Shown here in pieces: positions 48,953 through 57,897 of a stretch of DNA of 64,000 nucleotides. The DNA comes from Nocardia vulneris (GTDB lineage Bacteria > Actinomycetota > Actinomycetes > Mycobacteriales > Mycobacteriaceae). The notes below the pieces were generated by a model. It did no database searches, had not been told where the DNA came from, and was given only the letters and a program-made list of their open reading frames with translations. Location of the stretch: NCBI RefSeq assembly GCF_001613425.1, contig NZ_BDCI01000002.1:186001-250000 (forward strand). Direction: 5' to 3'. The position numbers and the translations under genes were made by a program. Position 1 is the first letter of the stretch. Every line of letters begins with the position of its first letter.

Positions 48953-50155
48953 TCACTCCTTTCGTTGTCCGGTCGGTTTCCGGTGCTGCCAGCCGGTGTA
49001 TGCGTCCGCGAAATATGCTGCGCCGTAACGTGATCCGGTGATCAGCGCGAGTTCGCCGCGCTGGCGCTCGATATCGAAGGGCGACGCGCCGTCGATGCTG
49101 TGCAGCATGGTGGTCGCCCAGTAGGAGAAGTGCTGGGCGCGCCACACCCGGCTCAGGGCGCGCTCGGTGTAGCGGTCGAGCACATCCGGGTCACGCCGGG
49201 CGTAGCACTCGGTGATCTCCTCCGCCAGCACCGCGACATCGGCGAGGGCGAGGTTCAGTCCTTTCGCGCCGGTGGGCGGCACCGTATGCGCGGCATCACC
49301 GGCCAGCAGCAGGTTCGCGTGGCGCATCGGCGCGGTGACGAACGAGCGGAACGGCAGCACCGTCTTGGCGACGATCGGGCCTTCCCGCAGGGCGAACCCG
49401 TTGCCGTCGACGCGGCGGCGTAGCTCGGACCAGATCCGATCCTCGTCCCATTCCCCGGGCCGCGTCCCGGGCGGGCACTGGAAATACATCCGCTGCAACG
49501 CCGCGGTGCGCCGGCTGATCAGCGCGAAGCCGAATTCCGAATGGGCGTAGATCAATTCGTCATGCGAGGGCGGCGCTTCGACGAGCACCCCGAACCAGGC
49601 GAAGGGATATTCACGGAACCACTCCTTGCGGGCGCCCGGCGGGAAAGCGGGCCGGCAGATCGAGCGCGAACCGTCCGCGCCGACGAGCAAATCCGCCTCG
49701 ACGCGCACCGGGCTGCCGCACGATTCGGTGAACGTGACGGTCGGACGGGCGCCGGAGATGTCGACGGCAGTGCCGGTCACGCCGTAGCGCACGTCGCCGC
49801 CGTCGGCGCTGCGCCGCCGCGACAGGTCCAGGAACACCTCGGTTTGCGGATAGAGCCACACGGATTCACCGACCAACTCCTGGAAGTCGATGCGATGGTT
49901 CGTGCCGTCGAACCGCAGCACGACGCCGTCGTGCCGGTCACCCGCGGTGCGCACCCGGTCCGAGGCTCCCGAATCCACCAGCAGCCGAACCGAACCCGCC
50001 TCGAGGATCCCCGCCCGGATGGTGCTCGCGATGTCGTCGTACCCACGGTGGTCGACGACCACGCTGTCGATCCCGGCGCGGTACAGCAGATGCGAGAGCA
50101 GCAGACCGGCCGGGCCCGCACCGACGATCGCCACCTGTGTGCGGATATCCCTCAC
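48953..50155 (-). CDS. pobA: 4-hydroxybenzoate 3-monooxygenase
   Basis: 400 aa from a GTG at 50155, which overlaps the transporter stop as GTGA. Class A flavoprotein hydroxylase motifs: VAIVGAGPAGLLLSHLL (GxGxxG), the DG motif region DLLVGADGSRS, and LLAGDAAHTVPPTGAKGLN (GD motif). The substrate-binding segment pattern matches p-hydroxybenzoate hydroxylase at normal length. It converts 4-hydroxybenzoate to protocatechuate with NAD(P)H and O2. It feeds the pca genes downstream in the same operon. Confidence 0.95.
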   Translation of the reverse strand: MRDIRTQVAIVGAGPAGLLLSHLLYRAGIDSVVVDHRGYDDIASTIRAGILEAGSVRLLVDSGASDRVRTAGDRHDGVVLRFDGTNHRIDFQELVGESVWLYPQTEVFLDLSRRRSADGGDVRYGVTGTAVDISGARPTVTFTESCGSPVRVEADLLVGADGSRSICRPAFPPGARKEWFREYPFAWFGVLVEAPPSHDELIYAHSEFGFALISRRTAALQRMYFQCPPGTRPGEWDEDRIWSELRRRVDGNGFALREGPIVAKTVLPFRSFVTAPMRHANLLLAGDAAHTVPPTGAKGLNLALADVAVLAEEITECYARRDPDVLDRYTERALSRVWRAQHFSYWATTMLHSIDGASPFDIERQRGELALITGSRYGAAYFADAYTGWQHRKPTGQRKE

Positions 50156-51384
50156 GCCGGTCGCACTTTTCGTTCGAGCTGCGGCTCGGGCTCGGCCGGG
50201 ACGAGTCCGTCCACGGTGGTCCGCGGCACCGCGGCCATGGCGAGCAGGCCGAGGCCCGCGACCGCCGCGAAGAGATAGAAACCCCACGGGTTCGCCGAGC
50301 CGGCGACGATGAGCCAGCCGGTGATCGTCGGACCGGAAATCGCCCCCAACCTGCCCACTCCGGCAGCGAAACCCATTGCGGTCGCGCGGATCTCGGCGGG
50401 ATAGGCCTGCGTGACGTACGCGTAGATGAGCACCTGCGCGGAGAAGACGAAGATGCCCGTGACGAGCACCAGCGTGTTGAGCAGCGCGGTGCTGGAGATC
50501 CGCACGCTGAGCACTGCCAAGAACAGCGACGCGGCGGCGAACCACACCAGCACCGTCGGTTTGATTCCGCGCCGGTCGGCGAGCGTCCCGGCGGCGAGCA
50601 GGCCGATGACCGCGCCGATGTTCAGCATCAGCAGCACGGTCAACGAGGTCGACATGTTGTATCCGGCGTCGCGCATCAGCTTGGGCAACCAGGTGTTCAA
50701 GCCGTACACGAGCAGCAGGCCCATGAACGACCCGACCCAAACCCCCAGCGTCGCAAGCACATACGGTGGACGCAGCAGCACGGTGGGTCGCGGCCGGTGC
50801 GGCGCCGCCTTGGCCGCCAGGTACGCCTGCGACTCCGGCAGCTTGGCCCACAGCACCGGCAGCAGCAGGACACCGGCCGCGCCTCCCGCGTAGAACAGCG
50901 GCTCCCAGTGCGGGATCACCCGCAGCGCGAGCAGCGCGGTCAGCACCGCGCCGGTGTGATAACCGGTCATGGTGATCGTGCTGGCGAACGCCCGCCGCGC
51001 CGGGGGCATGTGCTCGGCCATGAACGTCAAAGCGGTCGGCAGGCCGGCGCCCAGTCCGATGCCCGCGATCAACCGGAATGCGGCGAAGACACCCACCGAA
51101 CCGGCCAGCGGTATCGCGGCGGTGCACAGCGAGAACACCGCGATCGAGCAGAGCAGCATTCTGCGCCTGCCATAGCGGTCGGCTATCGGACCGGAGGCCG
51201 TCGCGCCGATGGCGACGCCGACCAGGGAGATGGTGGCGGCGAACGTGGTACTCGCCGCGGTGAATCCGAGATGGCGCTGGTCGATGAGGGTGGGAATGAC
51301 GGCGCCGAGCACGACGAGGTCGTAGCCCTCCAGCAGCACGGTCAGCCAGCAGAGCACCGCCGGCCAGGACAACAACTTCTTCAT
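50152..51384 (-). CDS. pcaK: aromatic acid:H+ symporter (PcaK-like MFS)
   Basis: 410 aa with 12 hydrophobic segments. The AAHS family signature is in the first helix (LLEGYDLVVLGAVIP), and an MFS loop motif GPIADRYGRRRM is between helices 2 and 3. PcaK proteins import 4-hydroxybenzoate and protocatechuate. As the first gene of the operon it begins just downstream of the region shared with the divergent LysR regulator. No strong Shine-Dalgarno stands before the ATG. Confidence 0.92.
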   Translation of the reverse strand: MKKLLSWPAVLCWLTVLLEGYDLVVLGAVIPTLIDQRHLGFTAASTTFAATISLVGVAIGATASGPIADRYGRRRMLLCSIAVFSLCTAAIPLAGSVGVFAAFRLIAGIGLGAGLPTALTFMAEHMPPARRAFASTITMTGYHTGAVLTALLALRVIPHWEPLFYAGGAAGVLLLPVLWAKLPESQAYLAAKAAPHRPRPTVLLRPPYVLATLGVWVGSFMGLLLVYGLNTWLPKLMRDAGYNMSTSLTVLLMLNIGAVIGLLAAGTLADRRGIKPTVLVWFAAASLFLAVLSVRISSTALLNTLVLVTGIFVFSAQVLIYAYVTQAYPAEIRATAMGFAAGVGRLGAISGPTITGWLIVAGSANPWGFYLFAAVAGLGLLAMAAVPRTTVDGLVPAEPEPQLERKVRPA

Positions 51385-51438
51385 AGGGAGTTCGTTTCTG
51401 GTGTGCAGTTGTGAGTGCCATCACGCTACGATCGGCCT

Positions 51439-51458
51439 CATCAGAAATCCAATAGATG
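51439..51458. promoter_or_regulatory. candidate LysR-type binding site (pca/pob divergent promoter)
   Basis: CATCAGAAATCCAATAGATG has matching ATC/GAT ends (CATC-N12-GATG) of the T-N11-A type favoured by LysR regulators. It lies between pcaK and the lysR gene, near the lysR start. The symmetry is short, so the call is tentative. Confidence 0.4.
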
Positions 51459-51486
51459 TTTTTCCCCACTTGCATAGAGGAGATCT

Positions 51487-52389
51487 ATGGGCGCGGAGTT
51501 CGATCTCAACCTCGTCCGAACCTTCGTGCTGCTGTACGAAACCCGCAGCGTGACCGCGGCGGCCGACGTCCTGGGCGTCACCCAGCCCACGGTCAGCTAC
51601 GGACTGGGCAAGCTGCGCCGGCGCCTCGGCGACGAGCTGTTCGTGCGCGGCCCCGGCGGTCTGGTCCCCAGCTCGGAGGCCGAGCGGCTCTATCCGCCGC
51701 TGCGCACCGCTATCGAGCAGATGGACGTAACCATCGGCGCGACAAAGGAATTCGATCTCTCCGGGCCGATCGGTTTCGCCATCGGGCTCACCGACCTCGG
51801 CGAGGTCAATTCGTTGCCGCGGGTGCTGGCGGAACTCACCGCCCGCGCGCCCGCCGCGAGCCTGCAGGTGCGCGCGTTCGATATCGACACCGCGACCGAC
51901 GAACTCACGCGCGGCCGGGTGGACGCGATCGTGGCCACCCCGATCCTGGATTCGGCCCGGCTCAGCAGACTGCCGCTGTTCACCGAGGGCTACGCGGGCA
52001 TGGTCGCGGCCGACCATCCACGGCTACAGAGCCAGGCGCCGACCGACGCCGAACTGCGCGCCGAACGGCATATCGTCGTGGACGGCGCCACCGGCCACCC
52101 CGCCCCCAGGCATGCCCTGCGCGCCCACGGCCTGGAGCGTCGAATCGCCGTCCGGGTAACCCGTTTCGCCACCCTGCCCTACGTCGTGCAGGACAGCGAG
52201 CTCGTCGCGATCGTCCCGCAGCGGGTGGCGCGCGCGCTCGCTCGGACCCACCCCGTGCGCACCTTCGCGCTCCCCTGGCAGATCGACCCTGCCGAAGTTG
52301 CCGCGTACACCCGTCGACCGCCCGGCCGCAGCCCCGCCCAGACCTGGTTCCTCGACGTCATCCGCGCCGCACTCCAGGATCTGCCGTAG
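51487..52389 (+). CDS. LysR-family transcriptional regulator of the pca/pob operon
   Basis: 300 aa with GAGGAG upstream of the ATG. The N-terminal helix-turn-helix (LVRTFVLLYETRSVTAAADVLGVTQPTVSYGLGKLRRRLG, read in blocks) is standard LysR, and the C-terminal co-inducer domain is full length. It is divergent from pcaK. A LysR rather than the IclR-type PcaR common elsewhere apparently controls this operon (inference from position). The effector is probably a pathway intermediate or substrate. Confidence 0.93.
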   Translation: MGAEFDLNLVRTFVLLYETRSVTAAADVLGVTQPTVSYGLGKLRRRLGDELFVRGPGGLVPSSEAERLYPPLRTAIEQMDVTIGATKEFDLSGPIGFAIGLTDLGEVNSLPRVLAELTARAPAASLQVRAFDIDTATDELTRGRVDAIVATPILDSARLSRLPLFTEGYAGMVAADHPRLQSQAPTDAELRAERHIVVDGATGHPAPRHALRAHGLERRIAVRVTRFATLPYVVQDSELVAIVPQRVARALARTHPVRTFALPWQIDPAEVAAYTRRPPGRSPAQTWFLDVIRAALQDLP

Positions 52390-52400
52390 CCGAGGGCAGG

Positions 52401-54724
52401 TCAGGCGCGGCGATACGGGGCGCGCCCCTGCGGCGGTTCGGCTTTGGACTCGCTCGGCGTATCCGGGATCGGCAGGAGCAGCGGTTGCTGCCGCACGGTG
52501 TGCGCATCGCCGTGATGGTAAAAGGTGCAGGGTTCGCCGGACAGCAGCCGGTAGGTGACGGTGTCCCGCGTGATCTCGACCGCCAAACGACTGCCACGCC
52601 ACAGAATTCGGAAAGCGAGCCGATTCAGCTGCTCGGGTAGCCTTGGCGCGAAACGCAATTCGCCGTCGCACTCGCGCATACCGCCGAAACCGGCCACGCA
52701 GCAGCTCCATGCGCCCGCGAGGGAGGCGATGTGCAGTCCACTCGCCACGTTCTGGTGCAGATCGTGCAGGTCGGTGAGCGCGGACTCGACGAAGTAGTCG
52801 AAGGCCAGTGACACATTGCCGACCTCCGCCGCGAGGATGGATTGCGCGCAGGCCGAGAGGGAGGAATCCCGGACGGTGAGCGCCTCGTAGTAGTCGAAGT
52901 TCCGTACCTTCTGCTCCGGCGTGAAGGCAGCGTCAGGTCCGCCTGCTTGACCACCTGTTTGCGATTCAGGTCGAAGTACGGATAGTGCAGCAGCAGGGGG
53001 TAGCGGTCGGCCGGGGTCGCGGCGAAATCCCAGCGCAGGTAACGGGTGAACCCCTCCGACTGCTCGTGGACCCCGAGCTCGTCGTTGTACGGCATCGCCG
53101 GCTGCTCGGCGTCGGCACGCCACCGCTCGAGCTCGGCCGCCGACACCTCGAGACGCCGCGCGATGTCGGGGTGCCGCGCGCACGCCGCGGCGGCCCCGCG
53201 CAGATTCCGCTGCGCCATCAGGTTCGTATAGATGTTGTTGTCGGACAGCGCCGAATACTCGTCCGGGCCGGTGACGCCATCGATCCGGAAGGTTCCGCCC
53301 GAATCGCGGTGGCCGAGACCGGTCCACATGCGGGCGGTCTCCACCAGCAATTCCACCCCGCACTCCCGCTCGAAGCGCTCGTCGCCGGTGGCGGTGACGT
53401 ACCGGATGGTGGCGTCCGCGATATCGGCGTTGACGTGCACCGCCGCGGTCCCGGTGGGCCAATAGCCGGAGCCCTCCTCGCCGTTGATCGAACGCCACGG
53501 GAACATCGCGCCGGGCTGCCCGAGTTCCCGCGCGCGCCGCCGCGCCAGATCGAGCGTGGTGTGCCGCCAGCGCAGCGCGTCCGCGGCGGCGGCGGGCACC
53601 GTATGGATGAGCAGGGGAAGCACGAAAGTCTCGGTGTCCCAGAACGAATGGCCGTCGTAGCCCGGCCCGGTCAGCCCCTTCGACGGTATCGCTCTGGTCT
53701 CGCCGCGCGCCCCCGCCTGCAGCACGTGGAACAGCGCGAAACGCACCGCCTGCTGCATCTCGGGATCACCGTCGATCTCGATATCCGCGCTCGACCAGAA
53801 GTCGTCCAGGTACGCGCGTTGGCGCTCGAGCAGTTCGTCCCATCCGGTCTCCATACCGGCGGCCAGCGCCGCTTCGACCTGCGCGCGCAACGCGGGGGTC
53901 GAGCGCTGCCCGGACCAGCCGTACGCGAGGTATTTCGTCAGGCACACCGTGTCGCCCCGGGCCACATCGACCGCAATCGTCAACCGGGCCAGGTCGGCTT
54001 CCGCGTGGATCGCGCAGCGTGGCGTGGCCGTCGCGGTCAGTTCGTGGTCCATCGCGGCCGCCATCCGCAATTCCGATCGGGCGGTGTGGTGAGCGAGCAC
54101 CGCCTGGAAGTCCCGGGCCGCGGCGAAATCGGACACCAGCGGACGGTCCAGCCGAGCCGCGGCCCGCGGATCGCCGTGCTGCGCCGCCAGTGGCTCGTTG
54201 GCGAGCAGATCCGATTGGATCACCAGGTCCAGATCCTCGTCGAGCGGCTCGACCTCGTAGCGGATCGCCGCGAGCGCCCGCTCGGTGAACGAGACGAGGC
54301 GCTGCGAGCGGATCCGGACGGACCGGCCCGTCGGCGACGTCCACACCGTACTGCGTCGCAGTGTGCCGGAACGGAAGTCGAGCACGCGTTCGTGGGCCTC
54401 GGTGTGGCCGTAGCGCAGATCCATCGGCTCGTCGCCGACGAGCAGGCGGATGATCTTCCCGTCGGTGACGTTCACGACGGTCTGGCCCTGCTCCGGATAG
54501 CCGTAACCCAGTTCGGCATAAGGCAATCGGCGCTTCTCGTAGAAGCCGTTGAGATAGGTGCCCGGCTCGCCGACCGGCTCGCCCTCGTCGAAGCCGCCGC
54601 GTAGACCGATGTGCCCGTTGGCCAGCGCGAAGATCGATTCCGTGCGTTTCAGCGCGCCCAGATCCAGTCCGCACCACCGCAATTGCCATGGATCCACCTC
54701 GAAGCCACGACAATCCGCCGTCAT
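52401..54724 (-). pseudogene. GH65-family kojibiose/trehalose phosphorylase, frameshifted
   Basis: The first frame runs from the ATG at 54724 (ATGA overlap with the HAD gene) to about codon 597 and contains the catalytic acid Glu489 in VTGPDEYSALSDNN and the substrate-binding VVKQADL (K593, Q594). Near 52930 the frame breaks. Family sequence resumes in another frame (DAAFTPEQKVRNFDYYEAL) and continues to 52401. Relatives carry roughly eight residues between KQADL and the DAF block that are missing here, so a short deletion of about 25 bp probably caused the shift. The first frame alone would give a 699-aa protein lacking its normal C-terminal domain. Confidence 0.8.
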
Positions 54725-55491
54725 CGCTGCTCCCGCAATTCCGACAGGTCGGCCACGACGACGTCCGCGCCCGCGGCGGTCAAATCCTGCCGATGCTTGC
54801 CGTCACCGACTCGATCGACACCGACGACGAATCCGAAACCACCCGCGTGACCGGCCGCCACCCCGGCCACCGCATCCTCGAAAACCGCTGCCGCGGCCGG
54901 CTGCACGTCCAGACGACGGGCGGCCGCCAGAAAGCCGTCCGGCGCGGGTTTGCCGTGCAGGCCGAGCCGGACCACATCGTTGCCGTCGACCCGGACATCG
55001 ATACTGTCGGCCATCCCCGTAACCTGTAGCACCGCAGCGGCATTGGCCGAGGCCGTCACGACGGCCACCCGCAGCCCCGCGCCGCGGATCGCCGCCAGAT
55101 AGTCGACCGAGCCGGGATAGACCTCGACACCGTCGCGCTCGATGAACGAAAGCAACAGACTGTTCTTCCGGTTGCCGAGCGCGTGCACGCTCTGCGTGCC
55201 CGGCTCGGCGTCCGGCTCGCCCTCCGGCAACGTGATGTCCCGGGACCGCAGAAACTCCCGCACCCCGTCGGCCCGCGGCCGGCCGTCGACGAAGCGCAGA
55301 TAGTCGTCGGTGGCGAACGGCACGAAATCCGGCCCACAGCGCTGCCGGAGATAGTCGTCGAACACTTCCCGCCAGGCGCGTTGGTGCACCGCCGCGGTGT
55401 CGGTCAGGACCCCGTCGAGATCGAACAGCGCCGCCGAGATCACCTCCGGCACACCCAGGCGGCGGCCCCGGCCGTCCCTTTCAGAGGTCAT
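54721..55491 (-). CDS. HAD-superfamily beta-phosphoglucomutase-like protein
   Basis: 256 aa from the ATG at 55491. The HAD nucleophile motif is ALFDLDGVLTDTAAVHQRAW, motif II is VVTASANAA, the lysine is in GLHGKPAPDGF, and the Asp motif is FEDAVAGVAAG. GH65 phosphorylases release beta-glucose 1-phosphate, which beta-phosphoglucomutases isomerise to glucose 6-phosphate, so the pair is a metabolic unit. The overlap ATGA couples it to the now frameshifted GH65 gene. Confidence 0.92.
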   Translation of the reverse strand: MTSERDGRGRRLGVPEVISAALFDLDGVLTDTAAVHQRAWREVFDDYLRQRCGPDFVPFATDDYLRFVDGRPRADGVREFLRSRDITLPEGEPDAEPGTQSVHALGNRKNSLLLSFIERDGVEVYPGSVDYLAAIRGAGLRVAVVTASANAAAVLQVTGMADSIDVRVDGNDVVRLGLHGKPAPDGFLAAARRLDVQPAAAAVFEDAVAGVAAGHAGGFGFVVGVDRVGDGKHRQDLTAAGADVVVADLSELREQR

Positions 55492-55599
55492 GGCGGGGCG
55501 ATACCCCGTTCCGCCGCCGGAAAACCCGACACCGCGCGGTAGCGGGCGAACCACATCGACCGACCGCATAGTCGACCGGCTACCGGGTATCGCCCCACC

Positions 55600-56163
55600 A
55601 TGGTCGCCACGATCGATGAGCTGCTGCACGCACTGACCCGAGCCGTCAATGCGCTGGCCGCGGCGGAGGTCAAGTTCGCGGTGGCCGGCGGTTGCGCGGT
55701 CTACGCGCGCGGCGGTCCGGCCTCGCAACACGATGTCGACCTCTTCGTCAAACCGCAGGACTGCGACAAGGCGGTGCGCATCCTGGCCGAAGCCGGGCTG
55801 CGGGTGTGCGACCCGCCCGAGGACTGGCTGCGGAAGGTCTACGCGGGCGACGTCCTGATCGACGTGATCCACCGGCCGAACTACCGCGACGTCACCGACG
55901 ACCTGCTCGACCGCGCGACGCCCATGCGCATCGGCCCGACCTCCGCGCCGGTGGTCAGCGGCACCGATCTGATGGTGGACAAACTGCTCGTCTTCGATGC
56001 GCACCGGCTCGATTTCGCCCCGCTCCTGCACATCGCGCGCGACCTGCGCGAGCAGATCGATTGGCCGGCGACCCGCGAGCAGACCGAAAACTCGCCCTAC
56101 GCCCGGGCATTCCTCGGCCTGATCGACGATCTCGGCATCACCGACACCGGAAAGGTGGAATAG
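55600..56163 (+). CDS. AbiEii-like nucleotidyltransferase-fold protein
   Basis: 187 aa. The nucleotidyltransferase core is KFAVAGGCAVYARGG followed by QHDVDLFV, with the expected D-x-D pair. A further motif is VLIDVIHRPN. No AbiEi-like antitoxin is adjacent, so a toxin-antitoxin role is not supported. It is the first of three closely spaced genes, with the BON protein starting immediately after its stop. Confidence 0.75.
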   Translation: MVATIDELLHALTRAVNALAAAEVKFAVAGGCAVYARGGPASQHDVDLFVKPQDCDKAVRILAEAGLRVCDPPEDWLRKVYAGDVLIDVIHRPNYRDVTDDLLDRATPMRIGPTSAPVVSGTDLMVDKLLVFDAHRLDFAPLLHIARDLREQIDWPATREQTENSPYARAFLGLIDDLGITDTGKVE

Positions 56164-56433
56164 ATGGAGCAGCCGCAATATTTGGTGGCGCACCTGCGCC
56201 GCGCCCTCGCCGAGGACCCGCGCACCGCGGAACTCGGTGTGCACGTGACGATCCGCGGCGACGTGGTGGCCCTCGACGGCGAGGTCGCCACCGAGGAACG
56301 CAAACGACAGCTGGAAACCGTAGTGCGCGAAGAGCTTCCGCAGGCCCGCATCCACAACGACGTTCGGGTCGCGCTACCGGGCGGACCCGGCGCCAGCGAG
56401 GCGCTGGGCTCCGTCGACACCGGAAGGAGTTGA
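56164..56433 (+). CDS. small BON-domain protein
   Basis: 89 aa. The BON fold is recognised from LGVHVTIRGDVVALDGEVATEERK and the following VVREELPQARIHNDVRVAL. The ATG directly follows the TAG of the nucleotidyltransferase gene. No signal peptide is seen, so it is probably cytoplasmic. The BON domain is thought to bind phospholipids or other ligands; the role here is unknown. Confidence 0.85.
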   Translation: MEQPQYLVAHLRRALAEDPRTAELGVHVTIRGDVVALDGEVATEERKRQLETVVREELPQARIHNDVRVALPGGPGASEALGSVDTGRS

Positions 56434-56438
56434 GCCGC

Positions 56439-57146
56439 ATGCGGATAGCCGCCGTCGGCGATGTACATCTCGGCGTCGACTCACACGGACTGTGGCGTCC
56501 GACGCTGCGCGAGTTGCCCGAGCACGCCGATATCCTTTTGCTCGCCGGCGATCTCACCCGCCACGGGACCGTCGAGGAGGCCAAGGTGGTCGCGACCGAA
56601 TTCGCCGAACTCGGCGTACCCGTCGTCGCGGTGCTCGGCAACCACGACTATCACAGCGACGCCGAAGACGAGATCACCACGCTCCTGGTCGAGCACGGGA
56701 TCACCGTGCTCGAGGGCAGCTCCGTCACGGTCGACGTGCACGGCCGGACCCTCGGCGTCGCGGGCACGAAAGGCTTCGGCGGCGGTTTCGCCGGAAAATG
56801 CGCGAGCATCTTCGGCGAGCGGCAGATGCGCGATTTCTCTTGTCACACAGTCGCACTGGCCAACTCGCTCGCCGCGGCCCTGGCCGAGCTCGACACCGAT
56901 GTCACGGTCGCGCTCACCCACTACTCCCCCGTCAGCGACACCCTGCACGGGGAACCGCGGGAGATCTACCCGTTCCTCGGCTCGTACCTGCTCGGCGAAG
57001 CCATCGATGCGCATGCCGCCGACCTGGCCTTACACGGCCATGCCCACGCGGGCACCGAACGCGGGACCACCCCCGGCGGGATCCGCGTGCGCAATGTGGC
57101 CCAGCCGGTACTGCGGGCCGCCTACGCCATCTACGAGATCACCTGA
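56439..57146 (+). CDS. calcineurin-like metallophosphoesterase
   Basis: 235 aa from the ATG at 56439 with GGAAGGAG upstream. The metal-binding motifs are complete: GDVHLG, LAGDLTRHG, LGNHDYH, THYSP and HGHAHAG. Such enzymes hydrolyse phosphomono- or diesters with two metal ions. It follows the BON gene by 5 bp, completing a three-gene operon. The substrate is unknown. Confidence 0.93.
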   Translation: MRIAAVGDVHLGVDSHGLWRPTLRELPEHADILLLAGDLTRHGTVEEAKVVATEFAELGVPVVAVLGNHDYHSDAEDEITTLLVEHGITVLEGSSVTVDVHGRTLGVAGTKGFGGGFAGKCASIFGERQMRDFSCHTVALANSLAAALAELDTDVTVALTHYSPVSDTLHGEPREIYPFLGSYLLGEAIDAHAADLALHGHAHAGTERGTTPGGIRVRNVAQPVLRAAYAIYEIT

Positions 57147-57155
57147 CGAGGCGGC

Positions 57156-57782
57156 TCAGCCCAGCTCGGATTCGTCGGTGCGGGCGCGCTTCAACTCGGC
57201 GAAGGCGGGGCAGGCCGCCAATACCGCTACGGCATCGAACAGTTCGACGGCACGCCGGCCCCGGGGCACGGCCGACAACACCGGCCCGAACACGGCCGCG
57301 CCATCGATTTCGATGATCGGCGTGCCCACCTCGGGTCCCACCGCGGCCATCGCCTGGCGGTGACTGCGGCGGACCGCGTCGTCGAATTCGGTGGTGTAGG
57401 CGGCCGCCAGGACGCTGCGCGGGGCGCCGATGGCGGTCAGCGATTCCTCGATGATCTGCTTGCGGTCGCGCATGCGCGCATGGTGGAAACGCGTCCCGAA
57501 CTCGGTGTAGTAGCGGTCCACCAGGGTCGGGTCGTCGAGCGCCGCGAGGGCCGCCACCGCCCGCACCGGCGGCCACCCGTCGGCCAATCGCGCCCGGTAC
57601 TTCTCCGGCAGATCGGGATTATCGGCATTGAGCACCGAAAGGCTCATCACCCGGAAGCGCCGGTCGAGCGGGCGGAGTTTCTCCACCTCCAGCACCCACC
57701 GGGACGCGATCCAGGCATAGGGACAGATCGGGTCGAAATAGAACTCCACCCGGGCAGGACTCGGCTCCGACTCGTGACTCAA
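57156..57782 (-). CDS. DsbA-like thioredoxin-fold protein (mycothiol-type nitroreductase family)
   Basis: 208 aa. The active-site loop is DPICPYAWIASRW, with only the first cysteine of the usual CxxC. The single-cysteine form would suit a mycothiol-mixed-disulfide mechanism. The rest (RYYTEFGTRFHHARMR, GTPIIEIDGAAVFGPVLSAVPRG) matches the Rv2466c/DsbA group of actinobacteria. It is a soluble protein with no signal peptide, convergent with the metallophosphoesterase gene, ending 10 bp away. Confidence 0.88.
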   Translation of the reverse strand: MSHESEPSPARVEFYFDPICPYAWIASRWVLEVEKLRPLDRRFRVMSLSVLNADNPDLPEKYRARLADGWPPVRAVAALAALDDPTLVDRYYTEFGTRFHHARMRDRKQIIEESLTAIGAPRSVLAAAYTTEFDDAVRRSHRQAMAAVGPEVGTPIIEIDGAAVFGPVLSAVPRGRRAVELFDAVAVLAACPAFAELKRARTDESELG

Positions 57783-57897
57783 GCGACCGCCTTCCGGATT
57801 TCCATGGCGGGCAGGATCTTTCGCATCTCTCGAACGTATGCCGCGGCGTCGATACGCGCAATCGGCCGCGGTGCCCGCGCAACCACGGGCGAGGGGT

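Noticed and set aside
55600-56163. AbiE toxin-antitoxin pair
   Set aside because: No AbiEi-like partner is adjacent; neighbours are BON and metallophosphoesterase genes.
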